Positions 1 to 8,699 are shown, counted from the stretch's first letter. The stretch: DNA of 19,218 nt from Desulfovibrio sp. (GCA_003512875.1 DONZ01000100.1:1-19218); one strand, 5' to 3'. A program made the numbers and translations. The notes: generated from the sequence alone by a model not told the origin.

Positions 1-1035
1 TGCGGTTCTTGCGATAGCGCCGGTTGCGGGAATGCCGCCGAACAAAGAACACGCGATATTGCCGGAACCTTGTGCGATAAGTTCCATATTGGAATAGTGC
101 CTGTCCCCTGTCATGCTGTCTGCGACAACGCAGGTAAGCAATGATTCCAAACCTGCCAAAATGGCGATGGTGATAGCGTCGGGGAAAAGAACGATAATAC
201 GCTCCAAAGAAAAATGAATGGGCTGAAAACTCGGCAGGGTTGCAGGAATTTCACCGTAACGGGCAGAAATGGTTTCAACAGGCAAGCCGAAAGCCCAAAC
301 GACAAATCCCCCTACCAAAACCCCCACGACGGGAGCAGGAATGCGGGGTGTAAAATACCGCACCAAAAACATCAAAATAAGCGTTCCAAGGGCAATGGCG
401 AAAGTTGCCAAATGCAAATCACCCATTTCAGAAAAATACAAAGCCCATTTTGAAATGAAATCAGGCGGAACCTGCTCTAAAGACAAACCGAAAAAGTCAC
501 CCATTTGGGAAGAAAAAATAGTCAGGGCGATACCGGCGGTAAAACCGGTCGTCACGGGATACGGAATATATTTGATAATGGAGCCGAGCCTGAAAAAACC
601 TGCGAGAGCCAGCATGCAGCCCGCCATGAAAGAAGTGATGACAAGTCCGTCATAACCATGTCTGTAAACAATACCGTAAATGATGATGACAAAAGCACCG
701 GTCGGACCGCTCACCTGAAAACGGCTGCCTCCCAAAAAACCAATCAAAATACCGGAAATAATAGCTGTATACAAACCGTGCAGCGGCGTCACCCCGGAAC
801 CTATGGCAAAAGCCATGGCAAGAGGCATAGCGACAATACCGACCGTTATCCCCGCTATGATGTCCCGAAGCAGTTCGTCAAAACCATATCCGCCTTTGAA
901 AACATGCAAAATTTTGGGGCACAGGGGGTCAAGGGACTGACCGAATTCCGCTTCCTTATGTATGTGGGCAAACGTATTGCGGTGTGAAATACGAAAACGA
1001 ATTTGAGAAATTGTCCTCGCTAAAGATTTAAACAT
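1..1035 (-). CDS. SulP-family anion transporter, N-terminal part (runs off left edge)
   Basis: The minus strand is open from an ATG at 1035 to base 1 with no stop, giving 345 residues. An SD-like GGAAG lies about 9 bases upstream of the start. After a cytosolic N-terminus of about 55 residues it becomes a chain of hydrophobic helices. The SulP hallmarks are visible: the entry segment RDIIAGITVGIVAMPLAMAF, the conserved SGPTGAF stretch, and GFTAGIALTIF. SulP proteins are inner-membrane transporters of sulfate, bicarbonate or dicarboxylates; the substrate cannot be told from sequence. Family members are usually about 550-700 residues with a C-terminal cytosolic STAS domain, which would lie left of this window. 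It is co-directional with yjjB but separated by 117 bases, so it may have its own promoter. The family call is secure. Confidence 0.9.
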   Translation of the reverse strand, partial: MFKSLARTISQIRFRISHRNTFAHIHKEAEFGQSLDPLCPKILHVFKGGYGFDELLRDIIAGITVGIVAMPLAMAFAIGSGVTPLHGLYTAIISGILIGFLGGSRFQVSGPTGAFVIIIYGIVYRHGYDGLVITSFMAGCMLALAGFFRLGSIIKYIPYPVTTGFTAGIALTIFSSQMGDFFGLSLEQVPPDFISKWALYFSEMGDLHLATFAIALGTLILMFLVRYFTPRIPAPVVGVLVGGFVVWAFGLPVETISARYGEIPATLPSFQPIHFSLERIIVLFPDAITIAILAGLESLLTCVVADSMTGDRHYSNMELIAQGSGNIACSLFGGIPATGAIARTA

Positions 1036-1152
1036 AGTCTTTTACTTCCATAATAAATTGATTTGGGTGAATTGATTTACGTTAAATATGTCAAAAGCAC
1101 CGATAACCTATATCATTTCGCTATCTTATTCAAGTGATTTTTCTCTTTTAAA
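1036..1152. promoter_or_regulatory. Intergenic region with a short direct repeat upstream of the SulP gene
   Basis: AATTGATTT occurs at 1056-1064 and again at 1070-1078, a 14-bp period, just upstream of the SulP start. The repeat could be a regulator site, but the region is AT-rich and chance is possible. No convincing -35/-10 pair and no clear terminator for yjjB was found. Confidence 0.25.
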
Positions 1153-1656
1153 TCATTTTTTCCGGCAGGCTTGGCGAGAAATCGCCCAGCACTTTTCGCT
1201 CATAAGCAAATACGGAAACAATATGCCCAAAACAAGGGCAGATAAGATAAACAGGGCTGAAAATCCATTATAAAAAACCTGTTCCAAAAAAACATGTCCG
1301 GTTCCCTGCTTTGCATTTAAAAATTTTACCAATGATATTATCGTATTATATGCGGGAATGCCCGGAATCATGGGCAATATGGCAGGAAACGTGAAAACTT
1401 CCAAAAGGATATGCATTTTTTTGGCAATGCAAAAAGCCGCAAAACTCAAACAGAACGCAGCCAGAAAAGAAGCGGGAACGATATGAAGCAAACATACGTT
1501 CATTAAAAAATACCGCAAACCATGCCCGAAAGCGCCTAAAAACCCCGCCGCAAGCAACGCTTTGAAAGGAGGATTGGAAATCGAGCCGAAACCGAAAGCG
1601 GCTAAAAAAGAAAAAAACATATCTTCAAAAATCAACCATGCGTGTTCCATACTCAT
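1153..1656 (-). CDS. yjjB: ThrE/YjjB-type exporter subunit (small membrane half)
   Basis: This 167-residue protein is almost entirely hydrophobic, with about four to five membrane segments. The segment PAILPMIPGIPAYNTI is the conserved loop of the ThrE_2/DUF3815 half of threonine/serine exporters, and length and architecture match E. coli YjjB. In the family, YjjP and YjjB together form one exporter; the E. coli pair has been linked to succinate export and the actinobacterial fused form, ThrE, exports threonine and serine. Its ATG overlaps the yjjP stop by four bases (ATGA), implying translational coupling and a 1:1 complex. The substrate in this organism is unknown. It ends in RQACRKK at a TGA with no strong terminator behind it. 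Confidence 0.85.
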   Translation of the reverse strand: MSMEHAWLIFEDMFFSFLAAFGFGSISNPPFKALLAAGFLGAFGHGLRYFLMNVCLLHIVPASFLAAFCLSFAAFCIAKKMHILLEVFTFPAILPMIPGIPAYNTIISLVKFLNAKQGTGHVFLEQVFYNGFSALFILSALVLGILFPYLLMSEKCWAISRQACRKK

Positions 1657-2444
1657 AAATTTTCAAGCCCCAATAAAACGGAAGTCAAAAGCAATCCTAA
1701 AGCGATACAGACAATTACCGTGCAGGAATGAAGCAGTTTTTCAATGCCATTCAAAATATGCCCTTCCAATATCTCTATTAAGGAATTTATCAAAGGCACT
1801 CCCGGAATCAAGAACAAAACACTTGTCGCCAGCGCTATGGGAGCTGTCGACCCTAAGGAAAAAAGCACGGTGCAGCCTGCGATGACTGAACTCACAAACG
1901 CGGTAAAGCTTATCACCAGCAAATGATTGATCCCTGTTCCCTGAATTTTTGAACGCACATGATATGCCGACGCGGTGCCTGACAAAACAAAAAGCATGGA
2001 CCAAAAATCTCCGCCGAAAAGCCGGCAAAATCCCATATTTGCCAAAGATACCGCAATTAAAACAAACCAATATGAATAGCGCGACGCAGTGATGATTTCA
2101 TGATATTTTGCCGTAAGCACGGCAAAATCCATGCCTTCGTCATACACTTGCCAGCTAAGGCGGCTGATCATATTCTGAAAATAAAAATTCAAGGCGAAAT
2201 TCGGAATATGGCGGATCGCGGTTTGCTGGACACCGTGATCTTCGGAATGGCTGAGCGTCAAAACCACGCTTTTCATTTGCAGCATGATATACACATCAAA
2301 ACCATAAGCTTTTGCAAAACGTTTGACAATCCTGATCGTTTTGCCCGAATGAGCTCCGGCAACAACGAGCGTTACGGCAATATCAAGCAATAATTCCAAT
2401 AACTGCACATGGAATATGTTCAATTCTTCTGTTCTTTCTTGCAT
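1653..2444 (-). CDS. yjjP: ThrE/YjjP-type exporter subunit (large half)
   Basis: The protein is 263 residues, close to the usual length of YjjP. Its N-terminal half (about 1-115) is soluble and carries the DUF1212 signature with the AGAHSGKTIRIVKRFAKAYG stretch. The C-terminal half (about 120-263) has roughly five hydrophobic helices, including the LFLIPGVPLINSL loop that mirrors the matching loop in the partner protein. It begins three bases after the dsbD stop and overlaps yjjB by four bases, so the three genes are almost certainly co-transcribed. There is no good Shine-Dalgarno in front of its ATG, which suggests translation by coupling from dsbD. Function is inferred from the family: export of a small amino acid or dicarboxylate. 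Confidence 0.85.
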   Translation of the reverse strand: MQERTEELNIFHVQLLELLLDIAVTLVVAGAHSGKTIRIVKRFAKAYGFDVYIMLQMKSVVLTLSHSEDHGVQQTAIRHIPNFALNFYFQNMISRLSWQVYDEGMDFAVLTAKYHEIITASRYSYWFVLIAVSLANMGFCRLFGGDFWSMLFVLSGTASAYHVRSKIQGTGINHLLVISFTAFVSSVIAGCTVLFSLGSTAPIALATSVLFLIPGVPLINSLIEILEGHILNGIEKLLHSCTVIVCIALGLLLTSVLLGLENL

Positions 2445-2447
2445 GGC

Positions 2448-4376
2448 TTATTCTGAACGGGCTTTTTGCAGAGCCTTTTGAACTGTGCTGAACGTATAAA
2501 TATCCCTGACAATGATGGGCTGATACGGATTTTTCTTGGGAAAAACCGCCAAAAGCGGTATGCTCGCGCTTCCGAGAGAAGTCAAAAGTTTTTGTTTTTC
2601 TTCGGAAAACTGCGTCATATCCACAAGAATGAACCGAACATCATCAGAAAAAATCCGTGCCAATTCTTCCTTATTTTTATTGGAAAACACTGTATTTTCA
2701 AGAACCTTGCAGGTTGGGCACCAATCAGCGGTGAATTTCAGCATCAATGTTTTTTCGCCCAAGCCCTGCATAAACTCTTGTTTTGCAAAATCCTGCCAAA
2801 AAAATGTTTCGGTTTCCGTTTCAGGCTGTATGAAAAGAAAAGTGAAGCTTCCCGCAGTACAGATCACCAGCAGTGCTTCCGCAAGGATTTTCCGCATTTT
2901 TTGCAGATATAAACGTGCCCACTTTCCCCAAACATACAGGCAACAGCTCAGGATTAAAAGAAAAATTAACGTTCTCACATGCAAAAAATCCGGCAAAAGA
3001 GAAAACAAATATAACGCTGTTCCCAAAAGGAAAAATGCCAGTATTTTTTCCATGGCGATAAGCCAGGTTCCGGCTTTCGGCATGAACCGAATCAGTCGGG
3101 GGCTATATGCAAAAAGAAAATAGGGCGAAGCCATGCCCAAGCCCATGCACAAAAATACAAGCAAAACCACAAAAAACGGCTGCAATACCGTAAAACCGAG
3201 CACACCGCCAAGAAGCGGACCGCTGCACGGCGTTGCCAAGATTGTGGCTAAAAAACCGCTCAAAAAAGTATCGACAGCGGCATTTTTTTGTTCCCGCACG
3301 CGTAAATTCAAAACAGGCAAATGAAAAACATCAAAAAGCGAAAGCGAAAGCATGAAAACCAACACGCACAAAAAAAGCATGAGCCAATATTTTTGGAATA
3401 CTTGCCCCCAAGCCAGCCCCGCAAGACCAAGAAGCACGGCAAGAACCATGAACCACACCAAAATGCCCAAGGCAAAAAAAAGCATTTGCCGCCTGAAAAG
3501 CCCGCTGTCCCGCTTTAAATCCGCGCCTAAAAAAGCATGGACTTTCAATGCCGCAATCGGCAATACGCAAGGCATGAAATTTAAAATAAATCCAGCAAGC
3601 AAGCCGAAAAAGACAGCCTGCGCGGCAGAGCGCACTTCCAATTCCTGATAAAAAGGCCGTATCTGAAAAGAATATGCCGCCGTTTCTTGCTTAAAAGGAA
3701 CTTCCGTCTGCATCTTTTTTTGCAAATTTTCCAAAGAAAACGCTTCTAAATCATTTCCCGCCGTTTGCACGGCGGAACCATTTTGTTGGTTTTCCTGTGT
3801 GAAACCGGTTTCACCCCTCACAGATACGAGGGAGGAATTATTTTTTATTTCGCCAAGCCGCTCCGCTGCAAAAACACGGTTGGAATACGCATAGAGCATA
3901 TCATACAGTTCATTTTTGTATCGAAAATTCGCGCTATCAATGCTTGGAACCCCGGATAAATCCTCATGCACGGAAAAAGGAACGCAATGCTCCTGTGAAC
4001 AGGCAAGCAAAGATATTCCTACTGTTTGTTCGCTTTTTTCAGGAAATAAAGCATATATCCGTGCCGTGCCCTCAAAAACCCGCACGGTTTTATCCGCTGC
4101 GGCGTCGCGCTTTTTTGTTCCCAAAGGAAAAAGCAAAGGAATTTTCTGCGAACCGCCTTTTATGCTTATTTGCGTCGGATAAACGCCATCCTGCTCCGGA
4201 GCATAGGTATAATAGCCCTTCTCAGGTTCCAGCGTAATGCATAAAACCGTATCCTGATCGCTCTCAATCCACATCAGCCGCACGGAATACGGAGATTGAC
4301 CAAGGGCGGTCCCGGTATCCCAAAAAGCCGCAAGACACGATAAAAAGCAAATAATGATTTGTAAATATTTTTTCAT
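2448..4376 (-). CDS. dsbD: Thiol:disulfide interchange protein DsbD
   Basis: DsbD passes electrons from cytosolic thioredoxin across the inner membrane to periplasmic partners such as DsbC and the cytochrome c maturation proteins. All three modules are present. A signal peptide (1-25) precedes a periplasmic n-domain with a CSQEHC cysteine pair (C126, C131). An eight-helix central domain follows, with the two redox cysteines in MPCVLP (C270) and TPCSGP (C384). The C-terminal thioredoxin-like domain carries WCPTC (C553, C556). I chose the ATG at 4376, giving 642 residues, because it has GAGGAAA immediately upstream and yields a proper signal peptide; an in-frame ATG at 4457 would add 27 residues of less suitable sequence. 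It leads a likely operon with yjjP and yjjB, a pairing I would not predict from known DsbD biology. Confidence 0.93.
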   Translation of the reverse strand: MKKYLQIIICFLSCLAAFWDTGTALGQSPYSVRLMWIESDQDTVLCITLEPEKGYYTYAPEQDGVYPTQISIKGGSQKIPLLFPLGTKKRDAAADKTVRVFEGTARIYALFPEKSEQTVGISLLACSQEHCVPFSVHEDLSGVPSIDSANFRYKNELYDMLYAYSNRVFAAERLGEIKNNSSLVSVRGETGFTQENQQNGSAVQTAGNDLEAFSLENLQKKMQTEVPFKQETAAYSFQIRPFYQELEVRSAAQAVFFGLLAGFILNFMPCVLPIAALKVHAFLGADLKRDSGLFRRQMLFFALGILVWFMVLAVLLGLAGLAWGQVFQKYWLMLFLCVLVFMLSLSLFDVFHLPVLNLRVREQKNAAVDTFLSGFLATILATPCSGPLLGGVLGFTVLQPFFVVLLVFLCMGLGMASPYFLFAYSPRLIRFMPKAGTWLIAMEKILAFFLLGTALYLFSLLPDFLHVRTLIFLLILSCCLYVWGKWARLYLQKMRKILAEALLVICTAGSFTFLFIQPETETETFFWQDFAKQEFMQGLGEKTLMLKFTADWCPTCKVLENTVFSNKNKEELARIFSDDVRFILVDMTQFSEEKQKLLTSLGSASIPLLAVFPKKNPYQPIIVRDIYTFSTVQKALQKARSE

Positions 4377-4391
4377 GCTTTCCTCAAAAAA

Positions 4392-4420
4392 AGCATACGC
4401 ATACTTTACGGAAATTGCAA
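4392..4420 (-). promoter_or_regulatory. Candidate sigma-70 type promoter for dsbD
   Basis: On the minus strand TTGCAA (4415-4420) and TATGCT (4392-4397) are separated by exactly 17 bases, a good spacing for -35 and -10 boxes. The implied transcript start lies near 4385, leaving a very short leader that begins at the Shine-Dalgarno sequence. This is a pattern match only; read-through from the XRE gene is an alternative. Confidence 0.3.
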
Positions 4421-4469
4421 AACAAATATCGGCACAAATAAAAATAAGCAATAACAATAAATAATTACA

Positions 4470-4832
4470 CTAAAAATTATTTTTTGTCCGTTTTGTTCCT
4501 TCTTTAAGAACAACGGAAACTTCCGCAATAAGCTTTAAAATAATTTTTTGTTCCTTTTCCTGCAAACCCTGCAAATTTTCCCTGATAATCCGGTCAATCC
4601 CGCCTTTTTCACATGGTTCGGCATGAAAAAGGGCGGAAACGGAACACTGCAAAACATCCTCGATCTCTTCCAAACGTTCGAACTTAGGAGCCGTTACCCC
4701 TCTCTCGATACGTGACAACGATTGCTGCCCTATGCCTAACCGCTCCGCGAGCTCAACCTGCGTCAAATACAATCCCTTACGCCTTTTACGTATATTATTG
4801 CCAAAAATCTTTGTTAAAAGAGTTACAAGCAT
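4470..4832 (-). CDS. XRE/Cro-C1 family transcriptional regulator
   Basis: The 120-residue protein has a helix-turn-helix domain at about residues 10-64: LTQVELAERLGIGQQSLSRI is the core, followed by ERGVTAPKFERLEEIEDVL, the standard third to fifth helices of the lambda-Cro fold. The remaining C-terminus (about 75-120) is charged and probably helical, and may mediate dimerisation. The start at 4832 lacks a strong ribosome site. The gene lies 93 bases upstream of dsbD in the same direction and diverges from the PilZ gene, so it could regulate either neighbour or itself. Its target and any ligand are unknown. Confidence 0.85.
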   Translation of the reverse strand: MLVTLLTKIFGNNIRKRRKGLYLTQVELAERLGIGQQSLSRIERGVTAPKFERLEEIEDVLQCSVSALFHAEPCEKGGIDRIIRENLQGLQEKEQKIILKLIAEVSVVLKEGTKRTKNNF

Positions 4833-5117
4833 TTAGTTTTTCATATTTTTTTTAGAGCATATCAAAAAATACTCCGCCAAAAAGAATACAAAAAAAATAT
4901 TGATTTTTCTTTAAAAGCATATTAGTACTTATTCTCATCTATCATTATTTTTAAAACAAACAATTAACCTTTGATAAGACCTGCGGATAAGACAAAGACC
5001 ATGTTTTAATAAATTATTAACGTTTATTGACGTTATCAAGAAATGAAATAAAAATCTTTAACCATACCTTATTCATAACTGTTTTATTAATTGTATCTTA
5101 CCGCAGCATGGAACATA
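4833..5117. promoter_or_regulatory. Divergent control region between the XRE regulator and the PilZ gene
   Basis: This AT-rich stretch of 285 bases contains no gene. Two features stand out. A perfect interrupted palindrome, TAACGT-TTATTG-ACGTTA, lies at 5018-5035. A direct repeat of GATAAGAC lies at 4973-4980 and 4986-4993, with a 13-bp period. Either could be an operator for the XRE protein, which is inference. No confident -35/-10 pair was identified. Confidence 0.4.
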
Positions 5118-5906
5118 ATGAACAACGCTGAAAACTTTTTTTGTAAAAATTATACGAACAAAAAACAAATATACAATATTATCAGCCAAGCATACCAAAC
5201 CAATGCCTTGTTTAAAGGATATTTGCAAAAAAGTACCATTGCTTTACCTGCTCTTACGCTGACCAACATCTCCCACGACCATTTATTTTTTTTCTGCGAC
5301 ATGCAGGAAAATTTGGAAATCAGCGCAAATACCGAATTGGTACTGACCTTTCATATCCCTTTAGCCAATTCCACATTGCCTTGTGAATTTACGGTTCCGG
5401 TTGTCACCTATACCCAAAACGGCAATAAATTTTTCTTCGTCACCATGTTTCCGTATACCATTTCACTTTTGCAGCGCAGGGAACAAATACGCTACCCCGT
5501 AAAAAGAGAAGCCTACCCTTTTTATGAACTCGCCTTTACCGATACGCAGGTGGTGAAAGAGGAATGGGAAACGATAGATAACGGCAATATTGTTTATCAT
5601 GATATTTCCACGGGCGGTTTATATATACAATTAAAAAACATTGACACCATAAACGTCCCTACATTAAAATCCGTTTTGATATTGAAATGCAAATTTCCGC
5701 CTCTGCAGCGGCAGCCGGATAAAAATAAAAAAGAATGCTCAAGCTTCATTATCACAGCAAGAATATGCAATATCAGAAAAGTCAATAATGAATTGTATAT
5801 CCGCGCGAAATACACCCATTGGACATATAATCTGTCCATAAAAAAATGGAATGCGGTTTATTCGCATGACGGAATAGTGCAATTGCAGCATTATATCGCG
5901 TCATAA
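5118..5906 (+). CDS. PilZ-domain protein with YcgR-like architecture (probable c-di-GMP effector)
   Basis: The C-terminal half has both PilZ c-di-GMP contact motifs: RREQIR (residues 120-125, the RxxxR loop) and DISTGG (162-167, the DxSxxG motif). The first about 110 residues resemble the beta-rich YcgR/PilZN domain that precedes PilZ in flagellar brake proteins. No signal peptide is present, so it should be cytoplasmic. In the YcgR family, c-di-GMP binding lets the protein act on the flagellar motor or another partner. I chose ATG 5118 (262 residues) over an upstream in-frame TTG at 5091, which lacks a ribosome site. An insertion of about 15 residues rich in Lys and Glu separates two late strands of the barrel. 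It is followed after 31 bases by an unrecognised gene that probably shares its transcript. Confidence 0.75.
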   Translation: MNNAENFFCKNYTNKKQIYNIISQAYQTNALFKGYLQKSTIALPALTLTNISHDHLFFFCDMQENLEISANTELVLTFHIPLANSTLPCEFTVPVVTYTQNGNKFFFVTMFPYTISLLQRREQIRYPVKREAYPFYELAFTDTQVVKEEWETIDNGNIVYHDISTGGLYIQLKNIDTINVPTLKSVLILKCKFPPLQRQPDKNKKECSSFIITARICNIRKVNNELYIRAKYTHWTYNLSIKKWNAVYSHDGIVQLQHYIAS

Positions 5907-5937
5907 CCCAAAACCGCCATATCCTGTCTTAAGAAAT

Positions 5938-7590
5938 ATGCTGACATTGACCAGTCTTTGCTCTTCTCCCGACACCCAATATGCGGATTTGGAACTGCCT
6001 GTAATACAATGTGTTTTTGAAACGGAAAAAATCAAACTTGCCCCCATTAATCAATATTCCAATCTGTTATTGAATTTTTTCAAGCGAAAACCATTTTTTA
6101 AATGCAATTTCGAAGAAATTTTGACCATAAATAAAATCGCTCCCAGTCACAAGGAACGATTAAAAGAAGAACTGCAAACGCTCTTAACCTATAAAAAACT
6201 TGTGAACAATGCTTCTTATTTCAATGAATATAATGAAATGTGCGTCGGGCTTTCCGTTATCGGTGAAAGTTTATACGATATAGGCCATATTCCGACCAAC
6301 GATATTCAGAAAGATTTTTATACAATTTATTACGATGTCGCCACAAATCAATTTTTGGCAGAAGATGAAACAGAAAATATTTTGCCTGAAAAAGAAAGCT
6401 TTTTCTATAAAAAAGAATACCGTTTTTTAAAAAACCACCTGTTCGGTGACAACGGTTTTTTAAACAACATGCAATGCTCTGCCAAACTTCCCATCTCTCC
6501 GGGAGGAGATTCCTTTATCCAAAACCAAGAACAAGACGGCATTTCAGCAAGAATTTTGGACGGATATTATTTTTCCAAGCAACGGCTTACAAAGAAAAAG
6601 CTCACTTCCAGATGTATTAAAAACGGATTGATTTTGATTGATGACGACAAAAGCCCTTATCACATCAATGAGAAATTTGAAGCTGTTTTCAGCAATTATG
6701 CCGATGAGTTCATACAAAAATACAACTTGAAAGTGAATGAAAGCATAAGAGCCGGCGATCTCAATTTCAACACAAATAAAAACACGCTGAAGTTTAATTC
6801 CTTAAGCAAAACGGAACTGGAAGCGCTTTTAGCCAATAAAGAAAATATCCTCTTTTTGCCCGAAGGGACTGAATGCCCCCTTCCTGCAAAAAACATCATC
6901 CGTATTTCAAAAACGCTCTTTCCCGTAAAATCGGAATTTGCGTTTTATATTTTTGCCAAAGATTTCTTTTACAGCATTACCCCTTCATTTTTCACCATCG
7001 CAGGATTGAAAGATTATCTTTGCAATAAAATTGACAAAGAAAGCTTTTTCCAATCCGTCTGTTATTCGGACGATACTGCGGATATGGATATTTTCCGCGA
7101 ATTTTTAACCGTCATTGAACAAACAAATTCCATTGTCCTGTTCGCCAAACATATTAAAAAATCCAAAAAAATCACGTTAAAAAAATTATTGTCCGCCCAC
7201 GATCATTTTAAAAATTCAGATAAATGGAATATCTTTTTCAGGGCATATGTCCTTGAAATTCTTTTTAAAGATATCATGTCAACAGGTTTCAACCATATTG
7301 AAAAAATCATGCTCCTGCAAAAAACAGCAAACATAACAGATAAAAAATTGATGGATCTTATTGAAAAAACAAATTACCGTGTCGACACGCTCGGCAATAT
7401 CGATAAAAACAACTACACGGTTTTGGAATGCCAATGCTTATGGTACGATACCTTATTGGCACAAAATTTTTCGAACGAACTTTTACATGAAGAAATCAGA
7501 AAATTAAAACCGTTCATAAAAGAAAAAAAAGAAATTTCCGAAACGGTTTACAATGTGCTCAGTGAAAATTTTAGACGTTTGCTGTCATAA
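5938..7590 (+). CDS. Hypothetical protein, 550 residues, downstream of the PilZ gene
   Basis: I do not recognise this protein. It is a continuous 550-residue frame, rich in Lys, Asn, Phe, Ile and Glu, without a signal peptide, membrane segment or nucleotide-binding motif that I can see. Residues 1-130 and about 390-550 look mainly helical; the centre is mixed. Codon use and AT level match the PilZ gene next to it, so it does not look recently acquired. It starts at ATG 5938 with only a weak AAGAA ribosome site, 31 bases after the PilZ stop. Gene order suggests a shared role with the PilZ protein, for example as its partner or target; that is inference only. Confidence 0.7.
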   Translation: MLTLTSLCSSPDTQYADLELPVIQCVFETEKIKLAPINQYSNLLLNFFKRKPFFKCNFEEILTINKIAPSHKERLKEELQTLLTYKKLVNNASYFNEYNEMCVGLSVIGESLYDIGHIPTNDIQKDFYTIYYDVATNQFLAEDETENILPEKESFFYKKEYRFLKNHLFGDNGFLNNMQCSAKLPISPGGDSFIQNQEQDGISARILDGYYFSKQRLTKKKLTSRCIKNGLILIDDDKSPYHINEKFEAVFSNYADEFIQKYNLKVNESIRAGDLNFNTNKNTLKFNSLSKTELEALLANKENILFLPEGTECPLPAKNIIRISKTLFPVKSEFAFYIFAKDFFYSITPSFFTIAGLKDYLCNKIDKESFFQSVCYSDDTADMDIFREFLTVIEQTNSIVLFAKHIKKSKKITLKKLLSAHDHFKNSDKWNIFFRAYVLEILFKDIMSTGFNHIEKIMLLQKTANITDKKLMDLIEKTNYRVDTLGNIDKNNYTVLECQCLWYDTLLAQNFSNELLHEEIRKLKPFIKEKKEISETVYNVLSENFRRLLS

Positions 7591-7636
7591 TCGGCGGAAT
7601 GAAAATCCGTTCGCAGACCTTTTCAAACCGATTATG
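7586..7636. repeat. Inverted repeat spanning two convergent stop codons
   Basis: CATAATCGG (7586-7594) and CCGATTATG (7628-7636) are perfect reverse complements with 33 bases between them. The TAA of the plus-strand hypothetical gene sits in the left arm and the TAA of the minus-strand glycosyltransferase sits in the right arm. A smaller CGGA/TCCG stem can form inside. It could be a bidirectional terminator, though neither side has a U-tract. Confidence 0.5.
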
Positions 7637-8660
7637 CGTATTTCCCGGCAAGATGTGCGTAAATTTGCATAAATTCGGCATTGATAGCCGTTTGCCGCGC
7701 CAAAAAAGAAAATGCTTCCGCTATGTTCTTTTTTCTTTCGCCTAAATTTTTTTGTCTGACCAACCGAACATCTCCCGTAAGAAGCGTATGGAAAAGTTCT
7801 TCCAAACGCAAACTCCGCACTCTTGCGCTGTGTTTTTCCCAAACAAGTTTTCTGCCCTGCATGGCAACACGGTACAAATCGTCCTCTTTTTCCTTTGAAA
7901 GCCAATGCCTGCACAAATCAACAGCCTTCGCCACATCAAGACGCGGATAAGCCGGTAGCGAATTGACTCCGAAATCAAAAATCTCTCCAATACGGTTTTT
8001 CTTTGTGGGCATGTTATCCGCAAGACACCCGCAGCCAAGCGCCATTGCTTCAAAGGTCCTGAAATTGAGTTCTCCCACGGCACTTTGATTTAAAATAATT
8101 TTTGAACGGGAAAAAACAGGAACAAAATTGCCGCTTGTGATGAATATCGGCTGAAACGCTTTAAAAAGCGTATAAAAGGTATGGCGGTCCGGATTGTTCT
8201 TATGTCCCATCGTTCCGACAAAAGCAACGGGAATATCGCGGTTTTTAAACCATTCTTCCTTTGTTTCTTCCGGATTGAAGCGCATGGCGAACAAAGGAAA
8301 ATGCTCGGAACACGGCATGAATTTCTCTTTTTCCTCCGCCTGGGCATAAAGAACATGATCAAAAGCGTAAGAAAAAGCGCCGTGCCACGCATGGCAATAC
8401 GTATCAATAGAATAAAAAACGCAGGGAACAGGCAAATCTTCTATGCCGAAAATGTGCGGTAAACTGCTGTCATCCGCATAGAAAAAAATATCCGGCACAA
8501 AGCCTTTGCCCGCACAAATCTCCAGCAAGCGTTTTGCGGAAATAACAGAAGTCAGCTCCAATTCGCATCCGGCAGATTCGCTGACATGCCAGACAGTATG
8601 CCCTAATTCCCGCAATTCTTTGGTAAAATAAGAATTTTTTCCATACTGTAAAATATTCAT
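7632..8660 (-). CDS. CgeB-like glycosyltransferase (group 1 family)
   Basis: The 342-residue protein starts MNILQYG, a typical first strand of a GT-B Rossmann domain. It contains FYSIDTYCHAWHGAF (about 82-96), the pattern seen in CgeB/YkvP-like proteins, and SRSKIILNQS...NFRTFEAMALGCG (about 184-211), the conserved donor-site helix of group 1 glycosyltransferases, with Glu204 in the expected position. It therefore probably transfers a sugar from a nucleotide-sugar donor; donor and acceptor are unknown. No signal peptide is present. Its ATG directly follows the U-tract of a strong terminator and has no Shine-Dalgarno, so its expression is puzzling. It converges on the 550-residue gene. Confidence 0.8.
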   Translation of the reverse strand: MNILQYGKNSYFTKELRELGHTVWHVSESAGCELELTSVISAKRLLEICAGKGFVPDIFFYADDSSLPHIFGIEDLPVPCVFYSIDTYCHAWHGAFSYAFDHVLYAQAEEKEKFMPCSEHFPLFAMRFNPEETKEEWFKNRDIPVAFVGTMGHKNNPDRHTFYTLFKAFQPIFITSGNFVPVFSRSKIILNQSAVGELNFRTFEAMALGCGCLADNMPTKKNRIGEIFDFGVNSLPAYPRLDVAKAVDLCRHWLSKEKEDDLYRVAMQGRKLVWEKHSARVRSLRLEELFHTLLTGDVRLVRQKNLGERKKNIAEAFSFLARQTAINAEFMQIYAHLAGKYA

Positions 8661-8693
8661 AAGAAAAAAAGGCTTTCCCGAAAAGGGAAAGCC
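8661..8693 (-). terminator. Rho-independent terminator of the lepB-to-PfpI operon
   Basis: On the minus strand GGCTTTCCC - TTTTC - GGGAAAGCC forms a perfect 9-bp stem with a 5-base loop (8671-8693), followed by TTTTTTTCTT (8661-8670). This is a textbook intrinsic terminator, 6 bases after the PfpI stop codon, and its last U abuts the glycosyltransferase ATG. Confidence 0.92.
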
Positions 8694-8699
8694 GCAAGA

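Noticed and set aside
505..987. 160-codon plus-strand frame over the SulP region
   Set aside because: The minus strand codes a clear SulP transporter here; the plus frame is its antisense shadow.
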